A stretch of 64,000 nucleotides of DNA, taken from Deltaproteobacteria bacterium. Its GTDB lineage: Bacteria > Bdellovibrionota_C > UBA2361 > JAGFJO01. The DNA lies in the NCBI GenBank assembly GCA_024102635.1, contig JAGFJO010000154.1, forward strand, positions 1-64,000. The letters run 5' to 3'. The notes below the pieces were generated by a model that was not told the origin of the DNA, made no database searches, and was given only the letters and a program-made list of their open reading frames with translations. This document shows positions 16,577-24,518 of the stretch, in pieces. The number at the start of each line of letters is the position of its first letter. Positions within the stretch are counted from its first letter, which is position 1. The position numbers were made by a program, and so were the translations under genes.

Positions 16577-18382
16577 CTAACCAACCGCTACAATTCTCTC
16601 CTTTATGATTCGCTCAATATCCTCCGCATCGAGCGTTTCCTTCTCCAGCACGGCATTTGCGAGACGATGCAGAGCGTCGACATTGTCGTTCAAAGTCTTC
16701 AGTGCTAGTGCGTACTGAGAATCAAGTATGTGCTTCACCTCTCTGTCGATATCAATTTGCGTAGCCTCGGCGTGTTCGCGCGGCTTACCTAGATCTCTTC
16801 CCAGAAATACATGCTCATCTTTTGACGAGTAGTGAATGGGCCCAAGCTTTTCGCTCATGCCCCACTCGCACACCATGCGGCGGGCGATCTCTGTAGCACG
16901 CTCTATATCGGAGCTTGCACCGGTTGTCATTTCATTAAAAACGATCTCTTCCGCTGCCCGTCCTCCAAAGAACACGGCAAGCTGATCCATCCAATAAGAC
17001 CTGGAATAAGTATGCTTGTCATTCTCAGGCAGCTGCTGCATAAGCCCAAGTGCCATACCTCTGGGCACGATGGTCAGTTTGTGCACCGGATCGGCGTTCT
17101 TAAGCAGCTTTGCAACAAGCGCATGCCCGGATTCATGGTAAGCAGTGATTTTCTTCTCCTTCTCACTGAGCAGCATTGATCGCCGCTCTGCCCCCATCAT
17201 CACCTTGTCTTTAGCGTACTCAAAATCGTCCTTGGTGACCTTCTCTTTATCCAAGCGTGCCGCGTATAGCGCAGCTTCATTAACCAGAATTTCAAGGTCA
17301 GCGCCCGAAAAACCAGGAGTACCTCGCGCAATAACAGCGAGGTCCACATCGGGCGAAAGCGGAACCTTCTTCGAATGAACCTTAAGAATGCCGAGTCGGC
17401 CGTTCAGGTCGGGCCTCGGTACTATAACCCGCCTGTCGAAGCGCCCCGGACGCATCAGGGCCGGATCCAGCACATCCGGCCTGTTAGTTGCTGCAATCAG
17501 GATCACTCCTTCGTTACTCTCAAACCCGTCCATCTCGACAAGCAATTGATTCAAAGTCTGCTCGCGTTCATCGTGACCACCCCCCATTCCGGCGCCGCGG
17601 TGACGGCCGACGGCGTCGATCTCATCGATGAAAATTATACATGGGGCGTTCTTCTTGCCCTGGATGAATAGGTCTCTCACCCTTGAAGCGCCTACACCTA
17701 CGAACATCTCGACAAAGTCCGAACCCGAAATGCTGAAAAACGGCACCCCGGCTTCACCAGCGATCGCCTTGGCAAGCAGAGTCTTCCCGGTACCCGGAGA
17801 GCCGATTAGGAGCACCCCCTTGGGAATGCGCCCGCCGAGCTTGGTAAACTTTTTAGGATCTTTTAAAAATTCGATGATCTCTTCAAGCTCGGATCTCGCT
17901 TCATCTATACCCGCCACATCCTCAAACGTGACCCGTTGCTGACTCTCGGTAAGAAGCTTTGCCCGTGACTTGCCGAAACTCATCCCCTTCCCTGCGCCAA
18001 TTTGAACCTGACGCATGAAGAAGATCCAAAACCCGATCAATATAATCATCGGAAGCGCATTAACCAGGAAGATGAGAAGCCATGACTGCTCCTCGGGTTC
18101 CTTAACGTTAATCTGCACATTATGCTTACGGAGGACCTCTATAAGATCGTCGTGCTTGGGGGTGATCGTTTGGAATTCGCCTGTCTTGTCGGAATACTCG
18201 CCGACAATGGTATTGCCCTTGATTGTAACCTTCGATATTGCGTTCTTTTCGACCTGCTCTAGAAAAGAAGAATATGCCACCTCTTGAGTCACTTCCTTGG
18301 CCCCTTTGAGATAACTCAAAAGAACCATGGCAAGAAGAATGAATATGATCCAGAACGCCGCGCTGCGAGAAGATGAGTTCAA
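16577..18382 (-). CDS. ftsH: ATP-dependent zinc metalloprotease FtsH
   Basis: Membrane-bound AAA+ protease that removes damaged membrane proteins and short-lived regulators. The 601-residue protein has two membrane segments (about 9-25 and 102-122) around a small periplasmic domain. Walker A is GSPGTGKT (194-201), Walker B FIDEID (251-256), and the second region of homology is around RPGRFDRRV (311-319). The zinc site is HESGH (416-420) with the third ligand in the following helix. The start appears to be a TTG at 18382, with GGTG upstream. Usual FtsH proteins run to 610-650 residues; the C-terminal tail is slightly short here. Confidence 0.96.
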   Translation of the reverse strand: MNSSSRSAAFWIIFILLAMVLLSYLKGAKEVTQEVAYSSFLEQVEKNAISKVTIKGNTIVGEYSDKTGEFQTITPKHDDLIEVLRKHNVQINVKEPEEQSWLLIFLVNALPMIILIGFWIFFMRQVQIGAGKGMSFGKSRAKLLTESQQRVTFEDVAGIDEARSELEEIIEFLKDPKKFTKLGGRIPKGVLLIGSPGTGKTLLAKAIAGEAGVPFFSISGSDFVEMFVGVGASRVRDLFIQGKKNAPCIIFIDEIDAVGRHRGAGMGGGHDEREQTLNQLLVEMDGFESNEGVILIAATNRPDVLDPALMRPGRFDRRVIVPRPDLNGRLGILKVHSKKVPLSPDVDLAVIARGTPGFSGADLEILVNEAALYAARLDKEKVTKDDFEYAKDKVMMGAERRSMLLSEKEKKITAYHESGHALVAKLLKNADPVHKLTIVPRGMALGLMQQLPENDKHTYSRSYWMDQLAVFFGGRAAEEIVFNEMTTGASSDIERATEIARRMVCEWGMSEKLGPIHYSSKDEHVFLGRDLGKPREHAEATQIDIDREVKHILDSQYALALKTLNDNVDALHRLANAVLEKETLDAEDIERIIKERIVAVG

Positions 18383-18436
18383 TTGTTCACCAGATAGTAA
18401 AAACGTTAAAACTTACAATAAGTCCCTACTCTTATG

Positions 18437-18465
18437 AGTTGAGAAAGAGAGAAAAAAGCTCAACT
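18437..18465. repeat. 7-bp inverted repeat in the tilS-ftsH spacer
   Basis: AGTTGAG (18437-18443) and CTCAACT (18459-18465) are exact inverted copies around a purine-rich 15-base loop. On the plus strand five T's follow, as in a terminator, but no plus-strand gene ends here. On the minus strand it lies in the 234-bp spacer between tilS and ftsH, and could be part of the ftsH leader. Confidence 0.35.
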
Positions 18466-18616
18466 TTTTATGGCCAGCCTGATTAGCTTATGCAGAATCG
18501 GCCCTTCCACCACAAGTTCCAATATTCCTGAATGCCTAAAGCACAAGGTTCTCGGTCAGTATCCAAATCAAATATAGACAACTAGCGCTAAAATATGAAC
18601 ACCTGCGCCACTTTTA

Positions 18617-19570
18617 TCAGGAAAACAATATCCCGCCCCCTTTACGTTTGAGAGCGGCTCCACCCGGAAGCTCCACGCCTGAGGTACGGCCCTCAACCAT
18701 CGCAACGATCTCACAGCACTTGTCCCGGCCCAATCTAAAACCTAGTTTTGGAAGCATCACGTCCTGCATCAGGCGCCATGCCGCGGCTTTTGGGAGGGAT
18801 AAGAGAGCGTTCCTCAATTGTAAAAACCAATTTCGGCTTCCCCACTCCATCGCGGCAAGCGCCTTAGCGTGTGGACGACCGACATCATACAGCCCCCGAA
18901 TATCCTCGTCGATTACGGCCGCTCTCTCGGAAAGTGTCTCAGCTATTCTCTCGTCAAACTCCTTCGCAAGCAGCGGCAAAAGTTTGCGCCGCACTCTATT
19001 GCGGAGAAATCGTGTATCGCGATTTGTCTCATCCTCTCTGAAGTGGAGACTGTGCTTACTTACATATCGATCGATCTCACTCCTTGTAACCGCCAAGATC
19101 GGCCTGATAAGGGCCCTGTTGAAATCCAGCGGATCAATGGTGCGGAGATCCTTATTCGATACCAGACGCATTAGAAGAGTTTCAGCCACATCGTTAGCGG
19201 TGTGAGCAGTAACCGTAAATTCCAGCTTCCGCGCTACCCTAATCTTCTCAAAGAACTCATATCTCTGCAAACGGGCCCATGCCTCGATGTTGGCCCCAGC
19301 CGGCTTCTTGCCGCATCGCATCAGATGGAACTCGCATCCGGATTGTTCAGCTAATCTACCTACGAACTCGGCGTCCTTCTTGCTTGCCGGACGAAGAGCA
19401 TGATCAACGTGAGCAATCTCCAGATGCAGTTTGTAAAGTTTCCGCAGGCTGGTAATTGCATGCAACATCGCAACGCTATCGCGGCCACCAGAAATCGCCA
19501 GGAGCAACTTAGAGGAGCGAGGCACGTTCGATTTTAGGGCGTTGATTAGAGAAGCACGCGGGCGCGACAT
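18617..19570 (-). CDS. tilS: tRNA(Ile)-lysidine synthase TilS
   Basis: Attaches lysine to C34 of the minor tRNA-Ile, changing both its codon reading and its charging. The 317-residue protein has the PP-loop SGGRDS (27-32), then HVDHALRP, the N-type ATPase core ending in HTANDVAETLLMRL, and RPIL...RSEIDRY. A shortened C-terminal part follows (NRDTRFLRNRVRRKLLPLL, then about 110 residues). At 317 residues it is of the shorter TilS kind that lacks the full C-terminal domains of the 430-residue E. coli enzyme. It is 234 bases upstream of ftsH on the same strand, a common pairing. Confidence 0.93.
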   Translation of the reverse strand: MSRPRASLINALKSNVPRSSKLLLAISGGRDSVAMLHAITSLRKLYKLHLEIAHVDHALRPASKKDAEFVGRLAEQSGCEFHLMRCGKKPAGANIEAWARLQRYEFFEKIRVARKLEFTVTAHTANDVAETLLMRLVSNKDLRTIDPLDFNRALIRPILAVTRSEIDRYVSKHSLHFREDETNRDTRFLRNRVRRKLLPLLAKEFDERIAETLSERAAVIDEDIRGLYDVGRPHAKALAAMEWGSRNWFLQLRNALLSLPKAAAWRLMQDVMLPKLGFRLGRDKCCEIVAMVEGRTSGVELPGGAALKRKGGGILFS

Positions 19571-19665
19571 AATCCGGAGATGCTAGCAAACCACATCGCG
19601 ACAGTAAAACTAAAGAAAAACTACATAGTTCAGTATAAAATGCGCCACGGTGCACATTAGAAATG

Positions 19666-19689
19666 GGCGCTGGCACATTCCACAGCGCC
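19666..19689 (-). terminator. Hairpin downstream of the hsp20 genes
   Basis: GGCGCTG (19666-19672) and CAGCGCC (19683-19689) are exact inverted copies with a 10-base loop, about 40 bases past the stop of the last hsp20 gene on the minus strand. No good T-run follows, so it may be a Rho-dependent or processing site instead. Confidence 0.35.
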
Positions 19690-19727
19690 GCGCCCAATAA
19701 TGGAGAGCTTACAATCTTGTTGCGAAG

Positions 19728-20228
19728 CTACGCAGAGCGAATCGTGACCTTTTTCGATTTCTGTGCACTCTGGCTCTTCTGGAGCTTCACAGTCAGAACG
19801 CCTGACTTAAAGGTAGCGTCTATCTTATCATGGTCAACTTCCGCACTAAGCGGAATTACCCGCTGAAATGAGCCATAAGATCGCTCAATGTAACGCCTCG
19901 ATTTATCGCCCTTTTCTTCGCGCTCTTCCCGTTTTTCTCCGCTTAATATCAGAGCGTCATCCGTCAGATTCAGATTAATCTGATCTTGCGTCAGTCCCGG
20001 CAGTTCAGCCGTCACCTCAATCTCGCTATCACTCTCATGAATGTTGACGCGCGGAACAAACGTTCCTCCGTCCTCAGCGAATATGGATGGCATATCCCAA
20101 GGTGAACCGCTTAAAAAGTTCTGAAACAGGTCATCTATCTGACGCTGCAAAGCTCTAAACGGATCTCCTCCGGTTCTTGCCGGTGTAAGACGTCTCTTTG
20201 TCCACGGTATTAGATCTCCGATAGCCAT
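19728..20228 (-). CDS. Small heat shock protein, Hsp20 family (third of three)
   Basis: A 166-residue alpha-crystallin-type chaperone that holds unfolding proteins without ATP. The N-terminal arm (1-60) includes DPFRALQRQIDDLFQNFL. The alpha-crystallin domain (about 60-155) has DSEIEVTAELPGL, LILSGEKREE and the conserved GVLTVKL at its end. The C-terminal tail SAQKSKKVTIRSA lacks a clear IxI anchor. The ATG at 20228 has AGGAGGG seven bases upstream. Sequence divergence from its two neighbours is substantial, so the three are not a recent duplication. Confidence 0.93.
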   Translation of the reverse strand: MAIGDLIPWTKRRLTPARTGGDPFRALQRQIDDLFQNFLSGSPWDMPSIFAEDGGTFVPRVNIHESDSEIEVTAELPGLTQDQINLNLTDDALILSGEKREEREEKGDKSRRYIERSYGSFQRVIPLSAEVDHDKIDATFKSGVLTVKLQKSQSAQKSKKVTIRSA

Positions 20229-20271
20229 TTTCAATCCCTCCTAGTTAACTTTTACTGCATTTCTATCCGCA

Positions 20272-20655
20272 TTAGGCAGACTTTACCTCTATCTTCCGCG
20301 GGCGATGCCGCTCCGACTTCGGCAAAGTAAGGCGTAACATCCCGTCCTTCATAGATGCTTCGATGCGGCCTGTATCGATCGCTTCCGAGAGCCCCAATGT
20401 GCGATAGTAATCGCCCTCTTCATACTCACGCCTTTCGAAGCGATGCTGGACGCTTTCCGGCCGATCGACTTTTCCGGAGATAACCAGGACGTTGTTCTCG
20501 ATACTCACGTCAACTCCCTGTTCATTAACTCCGGGCATATTAACCAAAACTACCACCGCGTCCCCGCTCTCGAATATGTCGCAAGCCGGCTTGAAATAAC
20601 GGCCTGCCTGCCCATTATCCAGTTCGGAGTAACGCTCTTCTCCTTGCGTAATCAT
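20272..20655 (-). CDS. Small heat shock protein, Hsp20 family (second of three)
   Basis: A 127-residue Hsp20 with a very short N-terminal arm (about 25 residues) followed directly by the alpha-crystallin domain: CDIFESGDAVVVLVNMPGV, then VLVISGKVDRPE, RTLGLSEAID and the closing GMLRLTLPKSE. The tail RPRKIEVKSA carries an IEV element that can act as the IxI/V anchor. The short arm is atypical for self-assembling Hsp20 proteins and suggests mixed oligomers with its neighbours. The ATG at 20655 has AAGGAGG five bases upstream. Confidence 0.93.
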   Translation of the reverse strand: MITQGEERYSELDNGQAGRYFKPACDIFESGDAVVVLVNMPGVNEQGVDVSIENNVLVISGKVDRPESVQHRFERREYEEGDYYRTLGLSEAIDTGRIEASMKDGMLRLTLPKSERHRPRKIEVKSA

Positions 20656-20672
20656 CTTCACCTCCTTCTAGG

Positions 20673-21107
20673 TTACGATATGGTGATTTTCTTCGGCTTA
20701 TCACGCTCGGCGCGCGGCAAATTGATACGAAGCACTCCGTCTTTGTAAGTGGCCTCAACTTTTTCAGGATCCACTGCAAACGGAAGCTCAATAGTTCTTG
20801 CAAACTTCCCTTCGGGCCTCTCCCGGCGAACAAACTTCTCTCCCTCTGCGAGAGGTTCGCTTTTATGCTCTCCCTTAATTGTCAGGGCCTTGCCCAGGAC
20901 CGAGATCTCAGTACCCTTTGCGTCAATGCCGGGCAATTCGGCCGTTACCCACGCCGCTTCCGCATTAGCATATACGTTTAGAGCGGGATAACGCTGCTGG
21001 CGCACTTGGCGCGCGTCAATTGCGTTATTAAGCTGGCGCTGCAAACGCTGCATCGTCTGCACTCCGTTCGGAAAATCAAAAAATGAATTAAAATCATTCA
21101 AAAACAT
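20673..21107 (-). CDS. Small heat shock protein, Hsp20 family (first of three)
   Basis: A 144-residue Hsp20. A Phe-rich N-terminal arm (FLNDFNSFFDF) is followed by the Gln/Arg-rich QRLQRQLNNAI segment. The alpha-crystallin domain has YANAEAAWVTAELPGI, LTIKGEHKSE and the closing GVLRINLPRAE, and the tail KPKKITIS contains an ITI anchor. The ATG at 21107 sits just after GGAGGG. It is the promoter-proximal gene of the three, with a good TTGAAA/TATCTA promoter about 55 bases upstream. The spacers between the three genes are only 17 and 43 bases, so they form one operon. Confidence 0.93.
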   Translation of the reverse strand: MFLNDFNSFFDFPNGVQTMQRLQRQLNNAIDARQVRQQRYPALNVYANAEAAWVTAELPGIDAKGTEISVLGKALTIKGEHKSEPLAEGEKFVRRERPEGKFARTIELPFAVDPEKVEATYKDGVLRINLPRAERDKPKKITIS

Positions 21108-21163
21108 CTTACCCTCCACACGAGATTTAAATGCGTTCCTAAAAGCTGTTTACTGACAACCTC

Positions 21164-21191
21164 TAGATAATCACGAAGATCGGATTTTCAA
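21164..21191 (-). promoter_or_regulatory. Predicted promoter of the hsp20 operon
   Basis: On the minus strand, TTGAAA (21186-21191) and TATCTA (21164-21169) are 16 bases apart, about 56 bases before the first hsp20 ATG. The -35 preceded by CCC (CCCTTGAAA) also fits the heat-shock sigma-32 -35 box, but the -10 is not the CCCCAT type. Housekeeping control is the simpler reading. Confidence 0.5.
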
Positions 21192-21388
21192 GGGCGGTGA
21201 ATGGGACAAGAGGCGCGAGAGATCAAGTAGATATGGAGGTCGCCGAGAGACGCGCACGCCTCCGCTCGGATGAGCTACGGCGCGTTTAACTGCAATACAA
21301 AACTATTCATCAATATGCCGTATGGACCAGTCCGCCGGAGCCTAAGGCGCAGGCGGATAACGAAGTATGGGGAAGTTTTCGGCAGTGC

Positions 21389-21817
21389 TTACCCGCCCTT
21401 TCTAAAGCGGTCCATACTAAAAGCCCCCGCCCCGCTATAAAGGAGCGAGATAGCGCATGCCAGCAAAACTATATCCTTATTGAAAATAACCTTCGATTCG
21501 GTGGGGTATATCCCCCACAGGTAAACAGAGACCGCAAAAATAATAGCACTTAATATCGCGGTGAAGGTCGTCCAGAATCCGATGATTAAAAACGCCCCTG
21601 CCAATAGTTCCAAATAGGGCAGCAGGATTGCATATACGGTGGATACTCCTTCGGGCATAGCCTTCATACCCTGCATCTGCAGCACGAAGTCCGGATGTAC
21701 AAAGCCGGGCATGCCGTCCATCTTTGCCCTTCCTGAAAGCAGCAGGAAAGCGCCGAGCGAAACCCGGATGAAAAACGGCGCAAGTGCTGTATCACCTATA
21801 GGCTGATCAAGTTTCAT
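21389..21817 (-). CDS. DoxX family membrane protein
   Basis: A 142-residue protein with four membrane segments (about 12-30, 62-80, 85-104, 112-128). The opening ALAPFFIRVSLGAFLLLSGRAKMDG and the later YLELLAGAFLIIGFWT are the DoxX/SURF4-like pattern. DoxX-type proteins are linked to respiratory or redox stress in several bacteria, but the biochemical role is not settled. It is upstream of the hsp20 operon on the same strand, 281 bases away, with the hsp20 promoter between. No strong ribosome site precedes the ATG at 21817. Confidence 0.85.
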   Translation of the reverse strand: MKLDQPIGDTALAPFFIRVSLGAFLLLSGRAKMDGMPGFVHPDFVLQMQGMKAMPEGVSTVYAILLPYLELLAGAFLIIGFWTTFTAILSAIIFAVSVYLWGIYPTESKVIFNKDIVLLACAISLLYSGAGAFSMDRFRKGG

Positions 21818-21920
21818 TCTCTGTAGTGCATCCTAAATAGGAGGTTCGCCTTCATCATGTTTCTTTACTGCTATTTAGTCTACCCTTCCAAAGACATGGT
21901 TGCCAATCGGGAAAGTTTAC

Positions 21921-23300
21921 GTGACGCATCGCTACAATAGAGGGCTGCACATCTTTAGAAGGGATTTGCGCCTCCATGACAACACGGCGCTCAATGCCGC
22001 GCTGAAAGAGTGCCGCCAGGTTTTCTGCTGCTTCTTTTTTGACCCGCGCCAATGCAGACCGCATCCCTACTTCAGCGCGCCGGCCTTCACATTCCTACTT
22101 GAATCCCTCAAAGAGCTAAATGTCGAGATTGAGCTGCGAGGCTCCCATTTATATCTTCTGGATGGAGAGCCCGAGAAACTTATCTCTCAAGTAATCAGCG
22201 AGCTGAAGGTAGATGCCGTTTATTTCAATCGCGACTATACGCCTTTCGCAAGGAAACGCGATGATGCCCTCTTAAAGATATGCGCCTCGCGCGGAGTTAC
22301 ATTGGAGCAGCACGGCGATTCACTGCTACATGAGCCGGAGGCAGCGTTAAAATCCGATAGATCGCCGTACACGGTATTTACTCCTTTCTATAAACGCTGC
22401 GCTCAACTTACGGTGCGCGAGCCGGCTGCTCTTGAGTCCGGCCGATTCGGGGATATGCCTCTTACATTGGATCAACAAGATCTCTTAACGCAATTCGAAG
22501 TACCTCAGCTTCCCGGAGAGCGGGCATTTACTCCGGGACGCAAAGCCGCCCTGAGCAAACTAAGCATGCTCGGGCGGCTCGAGCGCTATCAGTCAGAGCG
22601 CGACTTTCCTGCCCTTGAAGGCACAAGCCGTCTCTCCGCTCACAACAAATTCGGCACCTGTTCAATCCGCGAGGTGTTTAAGGCCGTCAGCTGCCACCTC
22701 GGCAGCAGTCATGCTCTGATAAGAGAGCTTTATTGGCGCGATTTTTTTACCCACATTGCTTTTCACTTCCCAAAGGTATTCGGCAATCCTTTTCGAGACA
22801 AATTCCGGTCTTTAGAGTGGTCGAATAACGAAAATTTTTTTAATAGATGGAGCCGCGGTGAGACCGGCTATCCGATTGTGGACGCAGGTATGCGCCAGCT
22901 AAATACGACCGGTTTTATGCATAACCGAGTGCGTATGATCACCGCCTCTTTCCTAACAAAGCACCTGCAAATTGATTGGCGCCTAGGTGAGCAATACTTC
23001 GCTACTCGCCTAATAGATTATGACCCTAGTGTGAACAACGGAAACTGGCAGTGGGCGGCGTCCACGGGGTGTGATGCACAACCTTATTTCCGTGTGTTTA
23101 ATCCTTGGCTTCAGCAACAAAAGTTTGATAGCCAAGCAGATTATGTTAAGCGCTGGGTACCGCAGCTTCGAGAAATTGAAGCAAAAAAGCTGCACGATCC
23201 CAAATTCATGACACAAGCCGCGATTCCGAACTATTTAGCTCCCATTGTCGACCACGACATTGCACGCCTGCAAGCAATCGAAATGTTTGAAGCGGGTTGA
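21921..23300 (+). CDS. phrB: Deoxyribodipyrimidine photolyase (class I)
   Basis: Light-driven repair of cyclobutane pyrimidine dimers, with FAD as catalytic cofactor and a light-harvesting antenna. The protein of about 459 residues opens with LHIFRRDLRLHDNTAL, the photolyase N-terminal fold. The FAD-binding C-terminal half contains RELYWRDFFTHIAFHFP, RWSRGETGYPIVDAGMRQL, GFMHNRVRMITASFLTKHL and DYDPSVNNGNWQWAASTG, close to the E. coli PhrB pattern. The Trp residues of the electron-transfer region are present. I chose the GTG at 21921 because it gives the family N-terminus; a TTG at 21900 is the other option. It indicates a life stage exposed to light. Confidence 0.94.
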   Translation: MTHRYNRGLHIFRRDLRLHDNTALNAALKECRQVFCCFFFDPRQCRPHPYFSAPAFTFLLESLKELNVEIELRGSHLYLLDGEPEKLISQVISELKVDAVYFNRDYTPFARKRDDALLKICASRGVTLEQHGDSLLHEPEAALKSDRSPYTVFTPFYKRCAQLTVREPAALESGRFGDMPLTLDQQDLLTQFEVPQLPGERAFTPGRKAALSKLSMLGRLERYQSERDFPALEGTSRLSAHNKFGTCSIREVFKAVSCHLGSSHALIRELYWRDFFTHIAFHFPKVFGNPFRDKFRSLEWSNNENFFNRWSRGETGYPIVDAGMRQLNTTGFMHNRVRMITASFLTKHLQIDWRLGEQYFATRLIDYDPSVNNGNWQWAASTGCDAQPYFRVFNPWLQQQKFDSQADYVKRWVPQLREIEAKKLHDPKFMTQAAIPNYLAPIVDHDIARLQAIEMFEAG

Positions 23301-23341
23301 TTGAGAACAGGGCAGATTCCCCTGATGATTGCTTGATTTGG

Positions 23342-23369
23342 TTGAGCAAGTCTTCGAGTCTGTTATAAT
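23342..23369 (+). promoter_or_regulatory. Predicted sigma-70 promoter of the 83-residue gene
   Basis: TTGAGC (23342-23347) and a perfect TATAAT (23364-23369) are 16 bases apart. Transcription from about 23376 gives a leader of roughly 130 bases to the ATG at 23508. It starts after the photolyase stop, so the small gene has its own promoter. Confidence 0.6.
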
Positions 23370-23507
23370 GGGTCTGTTCTTGATGGCCGTTTTCCGCGGG
23401 TTTTCCCGGTGTGGGGGAATTTGCGGGGTACGGCGTGGTAAGTAGAAAGGAAACCATAGGAGGTTTTCCGCCGCACTGACCCCTCCCTTGCCAATAAGGA
23501 TTAGGCA

Positions 23508-23759
23508 ATGCAGGAAGTTGTACAGAGTGCGCTGGACTGGGAGACGTGGGCCTTGACTATCGGAAAAGAACTTTTCGGGTCTGGGTCCCACGCTACCAAG
23601 TTCGAACTTGAGGGCGAGAATCCGGACAATCGCGACTGGGAGGTTCGGGTGAAATATACCGTACCAGAAGAAGTCGTGGTCACTCTCGTGTTCAGCTGGC
23701 ATGACCGCACTGGGTGGCGTCTGGCGAAATGGAAGAAGCTTTCGCCTCAGCCTGTCTAG
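23508..23759 (+). CDS. Small hypothetical protein (83 residues)
   Basis: Not recognised. It is a soluble, acidic, Trp-rich protein (six Trp in 83 residues) with alternating polar and hydrophobic positions (WEVRVKYTVPEEVVVTLVFSW) that suggest a small beta-sheet domain. There is no Cys, signal peptide or membrane segment. AAGGA lies about eight bases before the ATG. A promoter with a consensus -10 is upstream and a 13-bp hairpin is just downstream, so it looks like a single-gene unit. The opposite strand is also open, but that frame has no comparable ribosome site or gene context. Confidence 0.65.
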   Translation: MQEVVQSALDWETWALTIGKELFGSGSHATKFELEGENPDNRDWEVRVKYTVPEEVVVTLVFSWHDRTGWRLAKWKKLSPQPV

Positions 23760-23776
23760 TGGGATTTAAACGATGT

Positions 23777-23810
23777 GCATCCGCCGTGGACTTTGATCCG
23801 CGGCGGATGC
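23777..23810 (+). terminator. 13-bp hairpin after the 83-residue gene
   Basis: GCATCCGCCGTGG (23777-23789) pairs with CCGCGGCGGATGC (23798-23810), with one G-T wobble and an 8-base loop. It begins 17 bases past the stop codon. There is no T-run, so it may be a Rho-assisted terminator or a 3'-end stabiliser. Confidence 0.55.
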
Positions 23811-23895
23811 CCCGTTAAAAGGTTAGAAGCTTATCGCGCTCCCCTTCTTTATAGTAGTAAAGGAAGCAAGCAGTAAATTTTTAAGGGAAAATTAG

Positions 23896-24354
23896 ATGGA
23901 AAAAAGCAAGGAGATTATTCAAGAGCTCGAAAGGGCATATTGGATGGAGATGGAGACTATTCAGAACTACGTCGCCAATTCTCAGAATTTGGATGGAGTA
24001 AGGGCGGAAGAGATTAAAAAAGCTTTAGCCGCCGACGTGACGGTAGAGCTCGGACACGCCCAGAACTTGGCACGCAGAATCCGCGTGCTTGGAGGAGCAG
24101 TTCCGGGCAGTATGCAGTTTCGCGCAAGTCAGGAAACGTTGCAGCCTCCGGCGGACTCAACTGACGTTATTACCGTAATCAAAGGCGTAATAGATGCTGA
24201 GAATGCCGCAATTGAGCAGTACAAAAGGTTGATAAAGATCTGCGATGGAATTGATTATCCCACGCAGGACCTCTGTATCGGCCTTCTTTCAGATGAAGAG
24301 GATCACCGCCGGGAGTTCATCGGGTTCCTAAAGGAGTACGAAAAGAAGAGTTAG
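23896..24354 (+). CDS. Ferritin-like di-iron protein
   Basis: A 152-residue four-helix-bundle protein of the ferritin-like superfamily. Metal-ligand patterns are visible: an early Glu region (AYWMEMETIQNYV), ELGHAQNLARRI (E-x-x-H) at the end of helix 2, ENAAIEQYKRLI in helix 3 and DEEDHRREFIGFL (E-x-x-H) in helix 4. This is the two E-x-x-H layout of bacterioferritin and rubrerythrin-like domains. There is no rubredoxin domain and no obvious heme Met. Roles in iron storage or peroxide handling are both possible. GGGA lies about nine bases before the ATG. Confidence 0.85.
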   Translation: MEKSKEIIQELERAYWMEMETIQNYVANSQNLDGVRAEEIKKALAADVTVELGHAQNLARRIRVLGGAVPGSMQFRASQETLQPPADSTDVITVIKGVIDAENAAIEQYKRLIKICDGIDYPTQDLCIGLLSDEEDHRREFIGFLKEYEKKS

Positions 24355-24369
24355 GCACAGTATGTGCCT
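24353..24369 (+). terminator. Hairpin at the ferritin-like gene stop codon
   Basis: AGGCACA (24353-24359) and TGTGCCT (24363-24369) form a perfect 7-bp stem with a 3-base loop, overlapping the TAG stop. No T-run follows. Confidence 0.4.
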
Positions 24370-24378
24370 CTACGTGTT

Positions 24379-24466
24379 GGAGGAGGTGCAGTTGCAAGAT
24401 TAGGATGGGGATCAAGATGAGGAATAAAAGGATGAGCTTTCGTCCATCTGAACCTGCACTTCCTCC
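24379..24466. repeat. 13-bp near-perfect inverted repeat between convergent genes
   Basis: The arm at 24379-24391 (GGAGGAGGTGCAG) and the arm at 24454-24466 (CTGCACTTCCTCC) match at 12 of 13 positions and enclose 62 bases. It lies between the ferritin-like gene and the convergent PurM-like gene. A long stem here could act as a bidirectional transcription stop or form part of a small RNA. Confidence 0.4.
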
Positions 24467-24497
24467 TTTTCCCGATCCTTTATCTTTCTTAGTGAAG

Positions 24498-24518
24498 AGG
24501 TGCCAAACAGGGGCACCT
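24498..24518 (-). terminator. Hairpin at the PurM-like gene stop
   Basis: AGGTGCC (24498-24504) and GGCACCT (24512-24518) are exact inverted copies with a 7-base loop, at the 3' end of the minus-strand PurM-like gene. There is no strong T-run. Confidence 0.35.

Noticed and set aside
18648..19205. 185-residue plus-strand frame opposite tilS
   Set aside because: Antisense to tilS; Ser/Arg-rich composition without protein-like pattern and no ribosome site.
23235..23702. 155-residue minus-strand frame over the 83-residue gene
   Set aside because: It has no ribosome site and crosses the plus-strand promoter; the plus-strand gene has promoter, ribosome site and hairpin in the right order.
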